From positions 1 to 16,488 of the forward strand of contig JBIQJY010000070.1 of the NCBI GenBank assembly GCA_044507065.1: a DNA stretch of 16,488 nt, in the 5' to 3' direction. Origin of the DNA: SCN-69-37 sp044507065 (GTDB lineage: Bacteria > Acidobacteriota > Vicinamibacteria > Vicinamibacterales > SCN-69-37). Below, piece by piece: positions 1 to 6,765 of this stretch (positions within the stretch are counted from its first letter, which is position 1; each line of letters starts with the position of its first letter). The notes under the pieces are model-generated. The model was not told the origin of the DNA, ran no database searches, and was given only the letters and a program-made list of their open reading frames with translations. The translations under genes and the position numbers were made by a program.

Positions 1-173
1 AGTCGCCTGAGCAGGTGCATCATCGGGCACGAGTTGGTGAAGCCCGACTGCAGCAGGTTCAGTCCGACGAAACCGGTCAGCCAGAGGAAGTGCGCGTTGA
101 CGAGGACGCCCAGCAGGACGCTCGCGGTCACGAACGCGCCGGCAATCAGTCGCAGCCAGCGTTCAACAGTCAT
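1..173 (-). CDS. DUF2892 (YgaP-type) small membrane protein, partial
   Basis: The reading frame begins with ATG at 173 and runs off the left edge of the window after 57 codons, so the C-terminus is missing. The visible protein starts MTVERWLRLIAG, followed by two hydrophobic segments (roughly residues 8-24 and 27-42). It then carries the motif NLLQSGFTNSCPM. This is the typical layout of the DUF2892 / YgaP transmembrane domain: a basic amphipathic start, two helices, and a Cys-Pro in the cytosolic tail. The ATG overlaps the stop of the RND permease by 4 bases (170-173, ATGA), so it is the translationally coupled last visible gene of the efflux operon. The biochemical role of free-standing DUF2892 proteins is not established. 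The family call is fairly secure; the function is unknown. Confidence 0.8.
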   Translation of the reverse strand, partial: MTVERWLRLIAGAFVTASVLLGVLVNAHFLWLTGFVGLNLLQSGFTNSCPMMHLLRR

Positions 174-3100
174 GGAGTGTCTCCGGTATTGGTGTGGCGG
201 TGGGTCAGGTAGTAGGTGATCGGGACGGTCATTCGCGACAGCAGCAGTGAGGCGACCTCGCCCGCCATCAGCGAGATTGCCAGGCCCTGGAAGATCGGGT
301 CGAACAGAATCACGGCGGCGCCGACAATGACGGCCGCGGCCGTCAGCGCCATCGGCCGGAAACGCACGGCGCCGGCATCGACGACGGCCTCGGCGAGCGG
401 CATGCCTTCGCGGATCCGCAGTTCGATGAAGTCGACGAGGATGATCGAGTTGCGCACCACGATCCCCGCGCCTGCGATGAAGCCGATCATCGATGTCGCC
501 GTGAAGAACGCGCCGAACGCCGCGTGCGCCGGCAGGATGCCGACGAGCGAGAACGGGATCGCCAGCATGATCGTCAGTGGCGTCGTGAACGACTGGAACC
601 ACCCGACGAGGAGGATGTAGATGAGCAGGAGCACCGCGGCAAACGCGATGCCGAGATCGCGGAACACCTCGTAGGTGATGTGCCACTCGCCGTCCCACTT
701 CATCGCGTACTTCGTGCTGTCGTCCGGCTGTGTCGCGTTGAACACGTCGAACGCGTAGCCTTCCGGCAGGGCGATCGCCGCGAGGGCGCGATTCATCCCG
801 AGGATGGCGTAGACGGGACTGTCGACCAGGCCCGCCACCTCGCCGGTCACGTAGGTCACCGGGCGCAGGTTCTTGTGATGGATGCTGCGCTCCCGGTGGC
901 CGTCGATCACGTCGACCAGTTCGCCGACGGCCACCGACGCGCCGTGTCGGGACGTCAGGCGCAGATCCTTCATGGCATCGAGCGACCCGCGCCGATCCCG
1001 CGGCAGGCGCAGCACGATCGGCACGTCCTCGCGCGCGCTGGCATCGTGCAGGAGTCCGGCCGACATGCCTCGTCCCGCCAGCGACACGAGCGAGGCGACC
1101 TCGCCCGCGGAGCGACCCGCCATTGCCGCCTTTTCGTCATTCACCGCCAGCCGAAGGCGTCCGTGCGGCTCCTCGACATGCCAGTCGATGTCGACAACAC
1201 CCGGGGTCCGCTCGAAGATCGCGCGCACCTGTTCGGCCAGCGCCGCCCGGCGATCCGGATCCGGACCGTAGACTTCGGCCACGAGCGTCTGCAGTACCGG
1301 CGGGCCCGGCGGCACCTCCACGACCTGGATGCGTGCCCCGAGCCGGGTGGCCAGCGAAGCCAGCCGTTCGCGCAGGCGCACGGCAATGGTGTGGCTCTGC
1401 TCGGTTCGCTCGTCGCGCGGGCGCAGGACGACCTGCAGGTCGGCCAGGTGCGGGTCCTGCCGCAGGAAGTAGTGCCGCACCATGCCGTTGAACGTGTAGG
1501 GCGACGCGGTACCGGCATAACTCTGCACGCTCGTCACCGCGGGATCGCGCAGCGCCTCGTCGGCGAGCGCGCCGGCGATTCCGGCCGTCGCCTCGAGCGG
1601 CGTGTCTTCCGGCATACGGACCATCACCTGCAGCTCGCTCTTGTTGTCGAACGGCAGCATCTTCACGGAGACGAATCCGGCCGGCACGAACGCGACTGCG
1701 ACCAGCAGCAGGACGGTGACCAGCGCCAGAAAACCCAGGCGATGCACGGGATCGGCAATGAGCCGCCGCATCACCCGCCGATAGAGCCGCGTCACGCCGT
1801 CCTCGCGCGCCGGCTCGTCCGCGTGCGGCCGACCGAGCAGGCGTACGGCGGCCCACGGCGTCACCACGAACGCGACAACGAGCGAGAACAGCATCGCGGC
1901 CGACGCCCCGATGGGAATGGGCCGCATATACGGCCCCATGAGGCCACCGACAAACGCCATGGGCAGGATTGCCGCCACCACCGCGAGCGTGGCGAGGATC
2001 GTCGGGTTGCCCACCTCATCGACCGCCGCGATGGCAACCGATGTGGCCGACGCCTCCGGCGCCCTTGCCCGCATGTGCCGCACGATGTTCTCGACGACGA
2101 CGATTGCGTCATCGACGAGGATCCCGATCGAGAAGATCAGCGCAAACAACGTGATGCGATTGAGCGTGTAGCCGTACATCGCGAAGACGAACAGCGTCAG
2201 GGCCAGCGTTACCGGGATTGCCGCGAGCACGACGAGCGATTCCCGCCGACCCAGGACGATCCAGATGAGCACCGACACCGACACGACGGCGAGCAGCATG
2301 TGCCAGAGCAGTTCGTTGGACTTGTGCGCCGCCGTCTCGCCGTAGTTGCGCGTGACCGAGATCTCGAGATCGGCCGGCAGGAAGTGGCCCCGCAGCGCCC
2401 CCACGCGCTGCTCGATCGCCGTCGTCAGCGCGATTGCGTTGGCACCGGCCCGTTTGGCGATCGAGAGCGTGACGGCCGGATACGCGTGGCCGGAATGCGG
2501 GTGCTGCATGACGTAGCTGGCCGGCTCGCCGGCGCCATCGGCGACCGACGCGACATCCGACAGCCGGAGTGGCACGCCCTGTCGCGACACGAGCACGAGG
2601 TTCCGGACGTCGTCGACCGACTCGAGCCACTGGCCGCTGTCGACAGTCCATGCACGATTCGCCGAAACGATCTGTCCGCCCGGGACGCGGACGTTCGCGG
2701 CCGCGAGCGCGTCGCGAATCATCAGGGGGTCCACGGCGTGGGAGGCCAGGCGTGCCGGGTCGATGTCGACGGTGATCTGACGCGGCCGGCCCCCGATGAC
2801 CGTCGTCTCCGACACGTCCGCCAGTTCCTTCAGCGATTCCTGCAGCTGTCGTCCGAACGCGCGCAGTTGCGCATCGTCGTAGGAGGCGCCCCACAGCGTA
2901 AGCGCCATGATCGGGACGTCATCGATCGAACGTGCCTGGACGAGCGGTGGGGAGGTGCCCGGCGGCAGCTCCTGCGCGCGGGACTCGAGCTTCTGGTTCA
3001 GCCGTACGAGCGCGCGCTCCGGATTCTCGCCGACGAGGAAACGGACGGTGATCATGGCGCGGCCGGCCTGCGAGGTCGAGTAGAGGTACTCGACGCCGGG

Positions 3101-3343
3101 CACTTCCCAGAGCCACTGCTCGATGGATCGCGTCAGGCGCTGCTCGACTTCCGTGGGCGACGCGCCGGGCATCGCGACGGTCACGTCGACCATCGGCACG
3201 ATGATCTGCGGCTCCTCCTCGCGCGGCAGCGCCACGACGGCAAAGGCGCCGAGGCCGAGCGATGCCAGGATCGCCAGCGGCGTGAGTTTGGAGTGAATGA
3301 ATGCGGCCGCCACGCGCCCGGCCATCCCGCGCGTCGGGGTCAT
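170..3343 (-). CDS. RND-family efflux permease (AcrB/CusA-like inner-membrane pump)
   Basis: A proton-driven inner-membrane pump of the tripartite RND class; the substrate cannot be read from sequence. Its 1057 residues match the family norm of 1020-1070. TM1 lies near residues 20-39, followed by LPREEEPQI, a hallmark of one divergent RND branch, and then the porter domain. The proton-relay pair in TM4 is D411-D412 (GILVDDAIVVVENI). The second half repeats the layout and contains VVRNSIILVDF near residues 962-972. There R964 takes the place usually held by Lys (K940 in AcrB), as seen in several members of this branch. The ATG overlaps the adaptor's TGA by 4 bases (3340-3343), and the stop overlaps the next gene in the same way. 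Context (adaptor and TolC upstream) makes a complete efflux system. Whether it exports drugs, solvents or metals is open; the His/Met-rich metal sites of CusA are not obvious. Confidence 0.95.
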   Translation of the reverse strand: MTPTRGMAGRVAAAFIHSKLTPLAILASLGLGAFAVVALPREEEPQIIVPMVDVTVAMPGASPTEVEQRLTRSIEQWLWEVPGVEYLYSTSQAGRAMITVRFLVGENPERALVRLNQKLESRAQELPPGTSPPLVQARSIDDVPIMALTLWGASYDDAQLRAFGRQLQESLKELADVSETTVIGGRPRQITVDIDPARLASHAVDPLMIRDALAAANVRVPGGQIVSANRAWTVDSGQWLESVDDVRNLVLVSRQGVPLRLSDVASVADGAGEPASYVMQHPHSGHAYPAVTLSIAKRAGANAIALTTAIEQRVGALRGHFLPADLEISVTRNYGETAAHKSNELLWHMLLAVVSVSVLIWIVLGRRESLVVLAAIPVTLALTLFVFAMYGYTLNRITLFALIFSIGILVDDAIVVVENIVRHMRARAPEASATSVAIAAVDEVGNPTILATLAVVAAILPMAFVGGLMGPYMRPIPIGASAAMLFSLVVAFVVTPWAAVRLLGRPHADEPAREDGVTRLYRRVMRRLIADPVHRLGFLALVTVLLLVAVAFVPAGFVSVKMLPFDNKSELQVMVRMPEDTPLEATAGIAGALADEALRDPAVTSVQSYAGTASPYTFNGMVRHYFLRQDPHLADLQVVLRPRDERTEQSHTIAVRLRERLASLATRLGARIQVVEVPPGPPVLQTLVAEVYGPDPDRRAALAEQVRAIFERTPGVVDIDWHVEEPHGRLRLAVNDEKAAMAGRSAGEVASLVSLAGRGMSAGLLHDASAREDVPIVLRLPRDRRGSLDAMKDLRLTSRHGASVAVGELVDVIDGHRERSIHHKNLRPVTYVTGEVAGLVDSPVYAILGMNRALAAIALPEGYAFDVFNATQPDDSTKYAMKWDGEWHITYEVFRDLGIAFAAVLLLIYILLVGWFQSFTTPLTIMLAIPFSLVGILPAHAAFGAFFTATSMIGFIAGAGIVVRNSIILVDFIELRIREGMPLAEAVVDAGAVRFRPMALTAAAVIVGAAVILFDPIFQGLAISLMAGEVASLLLSRMTVPITYYLTHRHTNTGDTP

Positions 3344-4482
3344 CGGCCGCCCTCGACGATATGAGCACCGTCCGACAGCCAGGCGGGCGGCTGTCGCACG
3401 ACGCGGGCGTTGTCGTCGAGACCGGCCAGTACCTCGAGTTGATCGCCGACGTGGGCGCCCGGCGCGATCGGCTGCAGGCGGACGCGGCCGTCGTCATCGA
3501 CTACGTAGACGAACGTCAGCTGGCCGCGGCGGACGGCAACCGAGGCCGGCACGAACACGCCAGGCCGCGGGGGGCCTTCGAACCGCGCGCGGCCGAACGT
3601 TCCGGACCGATGCTGCACGGTCGAGGGAAGATCCAGCCTGACGAGGAAGCTGTGTGACGCCGGATCGATCCGCTCGATCTCCGACACCACCGCGTCGATC
3701 CACGCATGCCGGTCGTCGAGCCACACGCGGGCGGGCTGGCGCGGCGAGACCATCGCCGCGCGGGCCGCGTCGAGCGTCACCTCCAGCTGGAGTGCCGCCG
3801 GATCCTCGAGGACGATCAATCGCACGCCCGGGGCCGCCATGTCGCCCGGTTCCACGGCACGTTCGGTGACGACCCCGTCGAACGGCGCCGTGAGTGTCGT
3901 GTAGGACAGCGTGGCGGATGCCGCGTCGACAGCAGCACGGGCGGCGTCGAGCGACGCCACGGCACCGGCATGACCGGCGCGCGCGGATGCAAGTTGCGCC
4001 TGCGCCTGATCGAGCGCGGACGTCGCCCCATCGAGTTCGTGCGGTGTGGCCGATCGCCTGTCGTGCAGTGCGCGGATGCGTTCGTGTGTTGCCCTCGCCA
4101 GCGCCAGCGCGGCCTCAGCGGCCTCTACGGTGGCCCTGGCAGCGCGGACGTTCTCCGCGCTGCCGATCGACGCGGCCTCGGCACGCGCACGTGCGGCCTC
4201 CATCTCACGACCCTCGAGGACGACGAGCGGTGCACCGCGGCGCACGCGATCGCCGGCCCGCACGTGCACTGCCACCACCGGGGCGAGCACGCGGCTTGCA
4301 ATCGTCGCGGTCGTGCGCGCGTGCAGGATGCCGCCCGCTTCGAACGTGGCGGGGCGTTCGGTGGTCTGCACGCGGATGGTGGCAAGGGGGGCGGCGGAGG
4401 TTCGTGCCTCTTGTGGTGCTCCACCACTGCAGCCGGCCGCCAGCACCGCGGCACTCAGAATCGACGGAAGAATCGGTTTCAC
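3340..4482 (-). CDS. RND efflux periplasmic adaptor (HlyD/MFP family) lipoprotein
   Basis: The membrane-fusion protein that links the RND pump to the outer-membrane channel. From the GTG at 4482 it begins MKPILPSILSAAVLAAGC, a lipoprotein signal with lipobox LAAG-Cys18. It is therefore expected to be inner-membrane anchored and periplasmic. Then come a barrel-sandwich (lipoyl-like) half, a long Ala/Arg-rich alpha-helical hairpin, and the returning lipoyl half with TAPFDGVVTERAVEPGD. Beta-barrel and membrane-proximal domains follow, ending near HIVEGGR. The frame is open upstream to a TTG at 4500, which would overlap the preceding TGA (4497-4500) and add six residues. I prefer GTG because it has GAGG five bases upstream and gives a compact signal peptide. 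It lies 14 bases after the OMF gene and overlaps the permease start by 4 bases. Confidence 0.92.
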   Translation of the reverse strand: MKPILPSILSAAVLAAGCSGGAPQEARTSAAPLATIRVQTTERPATFEAGGILHARTTATIASRVLAPVVAVHVRAGDRVRRGAPLVVLEGREMEAARARAEAASIGSAENVRAARATVEAAEAALALARATHERIRALHDRRSATPHELDGATSALDQAQAQLASARAGHAGAVASLDAARAAVDAASATLSYTTLTAPFDGVVTERAVEPGDMAAPGVRLIVLEDPAALQLEVTLDAARAAMVSPRQPARVWLDDRHAWIDAVVSEIERIDPASHSFLVRLDLPSTVQHRSGTFGRARFEGPPRPGVFVPASVAVRRGQLTFVYVVDDDGRVRLQPIAPGAHVGDQLEVLAGLDDNARVVRQPPAWLSDGAHIVEGGR

Positions 4483-4496
4483 ATGGGCCTCGAATC

Positions 4497-5828
4497 TCAA
4501 GGGGTTCGACCGACAGCGCGTGCCAGCTCCGCGGCGCTCACCATGGCGTCGATGGCCGCGGCCGTGCGCTCCGCATCCGCGTCGAGGACTGCACCCTGCG
4601 CCCGGAGCAGGTCGGTCACGCCTGCCAGGCCGGCTTCGAACCGGTCGCGCACGATGCGCTCGCTCTCGCGGGCCTGATCGACGGCCGCCCCGCCGGCCGC
4701 AAGTCGTGCCGTCGCGGAGCGCTGTGCGGCCAGTGCCGCGACGACTTCGGCGTGGACCAGCGCGCGGGCCTCGTCAGCCTCGGCGACCGCCCGTGCTTCC
4801 GCGTGCGCCGCAGCCGCCATGCTGGCGCGCTCGGCTCCGCCGAGCGACAGACTCCAGCTGACCTCCGCTCCGACCAGCCAGGACGATGCGCGCGTATCGA
4901 AGCGCATGCCATTCACTTCGAGACCGCCCTGAGCGGTCACGCGCGGCAGCAGCGACGCCCGTGCCAGGCGGCGTTCGGTCCGGGCCAGTCGTTCGAGCAG
5001 CGTGGCGTGGCCCACGGCCGGGCGTCGCGCGTCGGCCTCCGCCAGCAGCGCGGCGAGTTCGACGGCCTCGGCGGGCGCGCCCGGAGTCGGGGCGACGAGC
5101 TGGTACACGCGATCGATGGGTGCGCCCATCAGGCGATTGAGATCGGCGCGGGCCATCGCGTTCTCGCCTTCGGCTCGCGCGACGCGCTGGGCGAGAGCGG
5201 CGATGTGGGCTTCGAGCGCGAGTACGTCGGCATCGGTCGCCATTCCGGCGTCGCGACGGTCGGCCGCTCTGGCGCGGTCCGCCTGGGCGGCCTGGTGGGC
5301 CGCCAGCGCCGCGCGGCGGCTGGCGTCAGACGCGACAACGCGGCCGTACACCTCGACCGTCGCAAGCGCGAGCGTCGCCCGCGCTTCGGTGAGCGTGAGC
5401 GTCGCGGCGTCGCGCGCGAGGATCGTCCGGTCCACCTCCGCACCCTGTCGTCGGTCGAAGATCAGCTGCTGGAGGACAATCGATGTCCGATGAACGCCGA
5501 CCGCATCCGGGTGGTTGAGTGCGTCGACGGCGAAGTTCCCCGAGCCGAATCGTCGGGATGCCAGCAGCGAGCTGAAGACGAAGACGGGCTGGTTGCCGCG
5601 CTGCCACGCTTCGGTCACGCTGACGCGCGGAAACCAGCTTGCGCGTGCCTCGTCGATGCGCGCGTCGCGCTCGGCGACTCCCGCCCGGGACGCGCGAATG
5701 CCGGCATTGTTCGCGATGGCCTGCCGTGTGGCCTGCTCGACGGTCAGGATGTCCTGGGCCCGGACGGGAACGGCCAGCAGCACGAGGAGCATGCCGGTCG
5801 CAGCCGGCCACGAGGCGAGTCTCAGCAT
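4497..5828 (-). CDS. TolC-family outer-membrane efflux channel
   Basis: The outer-membrane factor of the RND system, forming the trans-periplasmic exit duct. From ATG 5828 the N-terminus MLRLASWPAATGMLLVLLAV is a Sec signal peptide ending at VRAQ. Next is ILTVEQATRQAIANNAGIRASRAGVAERDARI, the usual opening of OEP repeats. The rest is two copies of long Ala/Arg/Glu-rich helices split by beta segments such as PRVSVTEAWQRG and PRVTAQGGLEV. At 443 residues it is a normal length. A GTG at 5867 in the same frame would add 13 residues before the signal peptide. I chose the ATG because it starts directly at a standard signal sequence, though neither start has a strong ribosome site. It is the first gene of the minus-strand efflux operon and is divergent from the ECF sigma gene. 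Confidence 0.9.
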   Translation of the reverse strand: MLRLASWPAATGMLLVLLAVPVRAQDILTVEQATRQAIANNAGIRASRAGVAERDARIDEARASWFPRVSVTEAWQRGNQPVFVFSSLLASRRFGSGNFAVDALNHPDAVGVHRTSIVLQQLIFDRRQGAEVDRTILARDAATLTLTEARATLALATVEVYGRVVASDASRRAALAAHQAAQADRARAADRRDAGMATDADVLALEAHIAALAQRVARAEGENAMARADLNRLMGAPIDRVYQLVAPTPGAPAEAVELAALLAEADARRPAVGHATLLERLARTERRLARASLLPRVTAQGGLEVNGMRFDTRASSWLVGAEVSWSLSLGGAERASMAAAAHAEARAVAEADEARALVHAEVVAALAAQRSATARLAAGGAAVDQARESERIVRDRFEAGLAGVTDLLRAQGAVLDADAERTAAAIDAMVSAAELARAVGRTP

Positions 5829-5868
5829 GTCCAGAGAGAGATGCAGCTGGCACCGGGAAGGTGACACG

Positions 5869-5888
5869 GGACCTGTACAATCGGGTCC
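5869..5888. promoter_or_regulatory. Inverted repeat GGACC-N10-GGTCC flanking the sigma-gene -10 element
   Basis: GGACC (5869-5873) and GGTCC (5884-5888) form a perfect 5-base inverted repeat with a 10-base spacer, directly abutting the ATG of the sigma gene. The spacer contains the -10-like hexamer TACAAT. Its position between divergent operons and over a promoter is what an operator would have. Five-base arms are short enough to occur by chance in GC-rich DNA, so this is only a candidate. Confidence 0.3.
5876..5881 (+). promoter_or_regulatory. -10-like element TACAAT giving a leaderless sigma-factor mRNA
   Basis: TACAAT differs from the consensus TATAAT at one base. It ends 7 bases before the ATG at 5889, so transcription would begin at or next to the start codon. 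The TANNNT-about-10-bases-upstream pattern is the known signature of leaderless bacterial genes, and no Shine-Dalgarno sequence of note precedes this ATG. No convincing -35 hexamer is visible 16-18 bases upstream. Confidence 0.45.
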
Positions 5889-6506
5889 ATGTCTGCAGCG
5901 GCCGACCCGGCGCGCGTCGTCGACGGGGCGCGTGACGCCGATCGCGGCGCCTACGCCTCACTTGTCCGCGACGCGGCAGGTGGGGACCGCGCCGCGATGG
6001 AGCGGCTGCTGATGCGCGCGCAGGAAGTCGCCTATCGCTTCAGTTTTCTCGTCTGCGGCCATGCCGCCGACGCCGAGGACGTCATGCAGGACGCGCTGCT
6101 GAAGACGTTCCAGCACGTCCAGCGCATCAGCGACCCGTCGGCCTTTCGCACGTGGCTGTACTCGACGGTGCGCAATGCCTGCCTGATGAAGCGCCGGCGG
6201 CGCGTGGGCGAGCCCCCGGGGTTCGTGCCGATTGGCGCGGACGCCACCGACGAGGCGCCTCCGGTCGACGTGCCGGACGAAGCGACGCCAGTCGACGAAC
6301 AGATGATGCAGGCGGCCGTCGGCACCCGGCTGCGTGCGGCCCTGGAGGCGATTCCGCCGGCCTATCGCATGATCGTGGTACTGCGCGACATGGAGGGCCT
6401 GTCGACGCGCGAGGTGGCGACAATCACCGGGTATTCGGAGCCCAACGTCAAGCAGCGCCTGCGCCGCGCACGCCTGATGCTGCGCCGGCACATGGAGGGC
6501 ACATGA
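5889..6506 (+). CDS. ECF-type RNA polymerase sigma factor
   Basis: An alternative sigma factor of the extracytoplasmic-function class, 205 residues. Region 2 spans about residues 38-105, with the core-binding and -10 helices DAEDVMQDALLKTF (61-74) and FRTWLYSTVRN (86-96) and a basic tail MKRRRR. An acidic, Pro-rich linker (about 110-145) follows. Region 4 spans about 150-203, with IPPAYRMIVVLRDMEGLSTREVA and the helix-turn-helix GYSEPNVKQRLRRARLMLRR that reads the -35 element. ATG 5889 is the first start after the -10-like element. The anti-sigma gene overlaps its stop by 4 bases (6503-6506), the standard arrangement for a sigma factor held by a co-translated partner. Targets are unknown; many such operons autoregulate, and the divergent efflux operon is the obvious candidate neighbour. 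Confidence 0.93.
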   Translation: MSAAADPARVVDGARDADRGAYASLVRDAAGGDRAAMERLLMRAQEVAYRFSFLVCGHAADAEDVMQDALLKTFQHVQRISDPSAFRTWLYSTVRNACLMKRRRRVGEPPGFVPIGADATDEAPPVDVPDEATPVDEQMMQAAVGTRLRAALEAIPPAYRMIVVLRDMEGLSTREVATITGYSEPNVKQRLRRARLMLRRHMEGT

Positions 6507-6760
6507 CGACGCCGCGAACGCAGGCGTGTCAACAGACACTGCGGGACATTTCCGCCTATCTCGATGGCGAGCTCGCCCCGGACGCGTGTGATGCCATCGA
6601 GCGGCACGCCCTCCACTGTCCGGGTTGCGCGGCGCTGATCGACGGGCTGCGGGAGACGGCCGGCCTGTGCCGCAAGGCTGCAGGGGCGACGATGCCCGAG
6701 GCCGTTCGCGAGCGCGCCAGGGCAGCCATTCGCCAGTTGCTCGATCGCGGTCCGCAGTGA
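6503..6760 (+). CDS. Zinc-finger (zf-HC2/ZAS) soluble anti-sigma factor
   Basis: An 85-residue protein that probably binds and silences the ECF sigma factor encoded just upstream. Candidate zinc ligands are C9, H35, C39 and C42. The last three form HALHCPGC, an exact HxxxCxxC motif. The preceding DISAYLDGELAPD is the conserved zf-HC2 helix. There is no transmembrane segment, so unlike many ZAS proteins it should be cytosolic. That favours sensing of an internal signal, for example thiol redox as in RsrA; an extra Cys (C56) follows the motif. This sensing role is inference. The start at 6503 is fixed by the ATGA overlap with the sigma gene and by the N-terminal Cys. The frame is open further upstream, inside the sigma gene, but that part is a shadow. 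Confidence 0.88.
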   Translation: MTTPRTQACQQTLRDISAYLDGELAPDACDAIERHALHCPGCAALIDGLRETAGLCRKAAGATMPEAVRERARAAIRQLLDRGPQ

Positions 6761-6765
6761 GGCCT

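Noticed and set aside
524..3364. Long plus-strand open frame of 946 codons opposite the RND permease
   Set aside because: Its translation is rich in Arg, His, Asp and Gln with no domain or hydrophobic pattern. It is the mirror of a high-GC coding strand, and the opposite strand gives a complete RND protein.
3894..5864. Plus-strand open frame of 656 codons opposite the adaptor and TolC genes
   Set aside because: Spans two real genes on the other strand and shows only Arg/Gly-rich random-like sequence.
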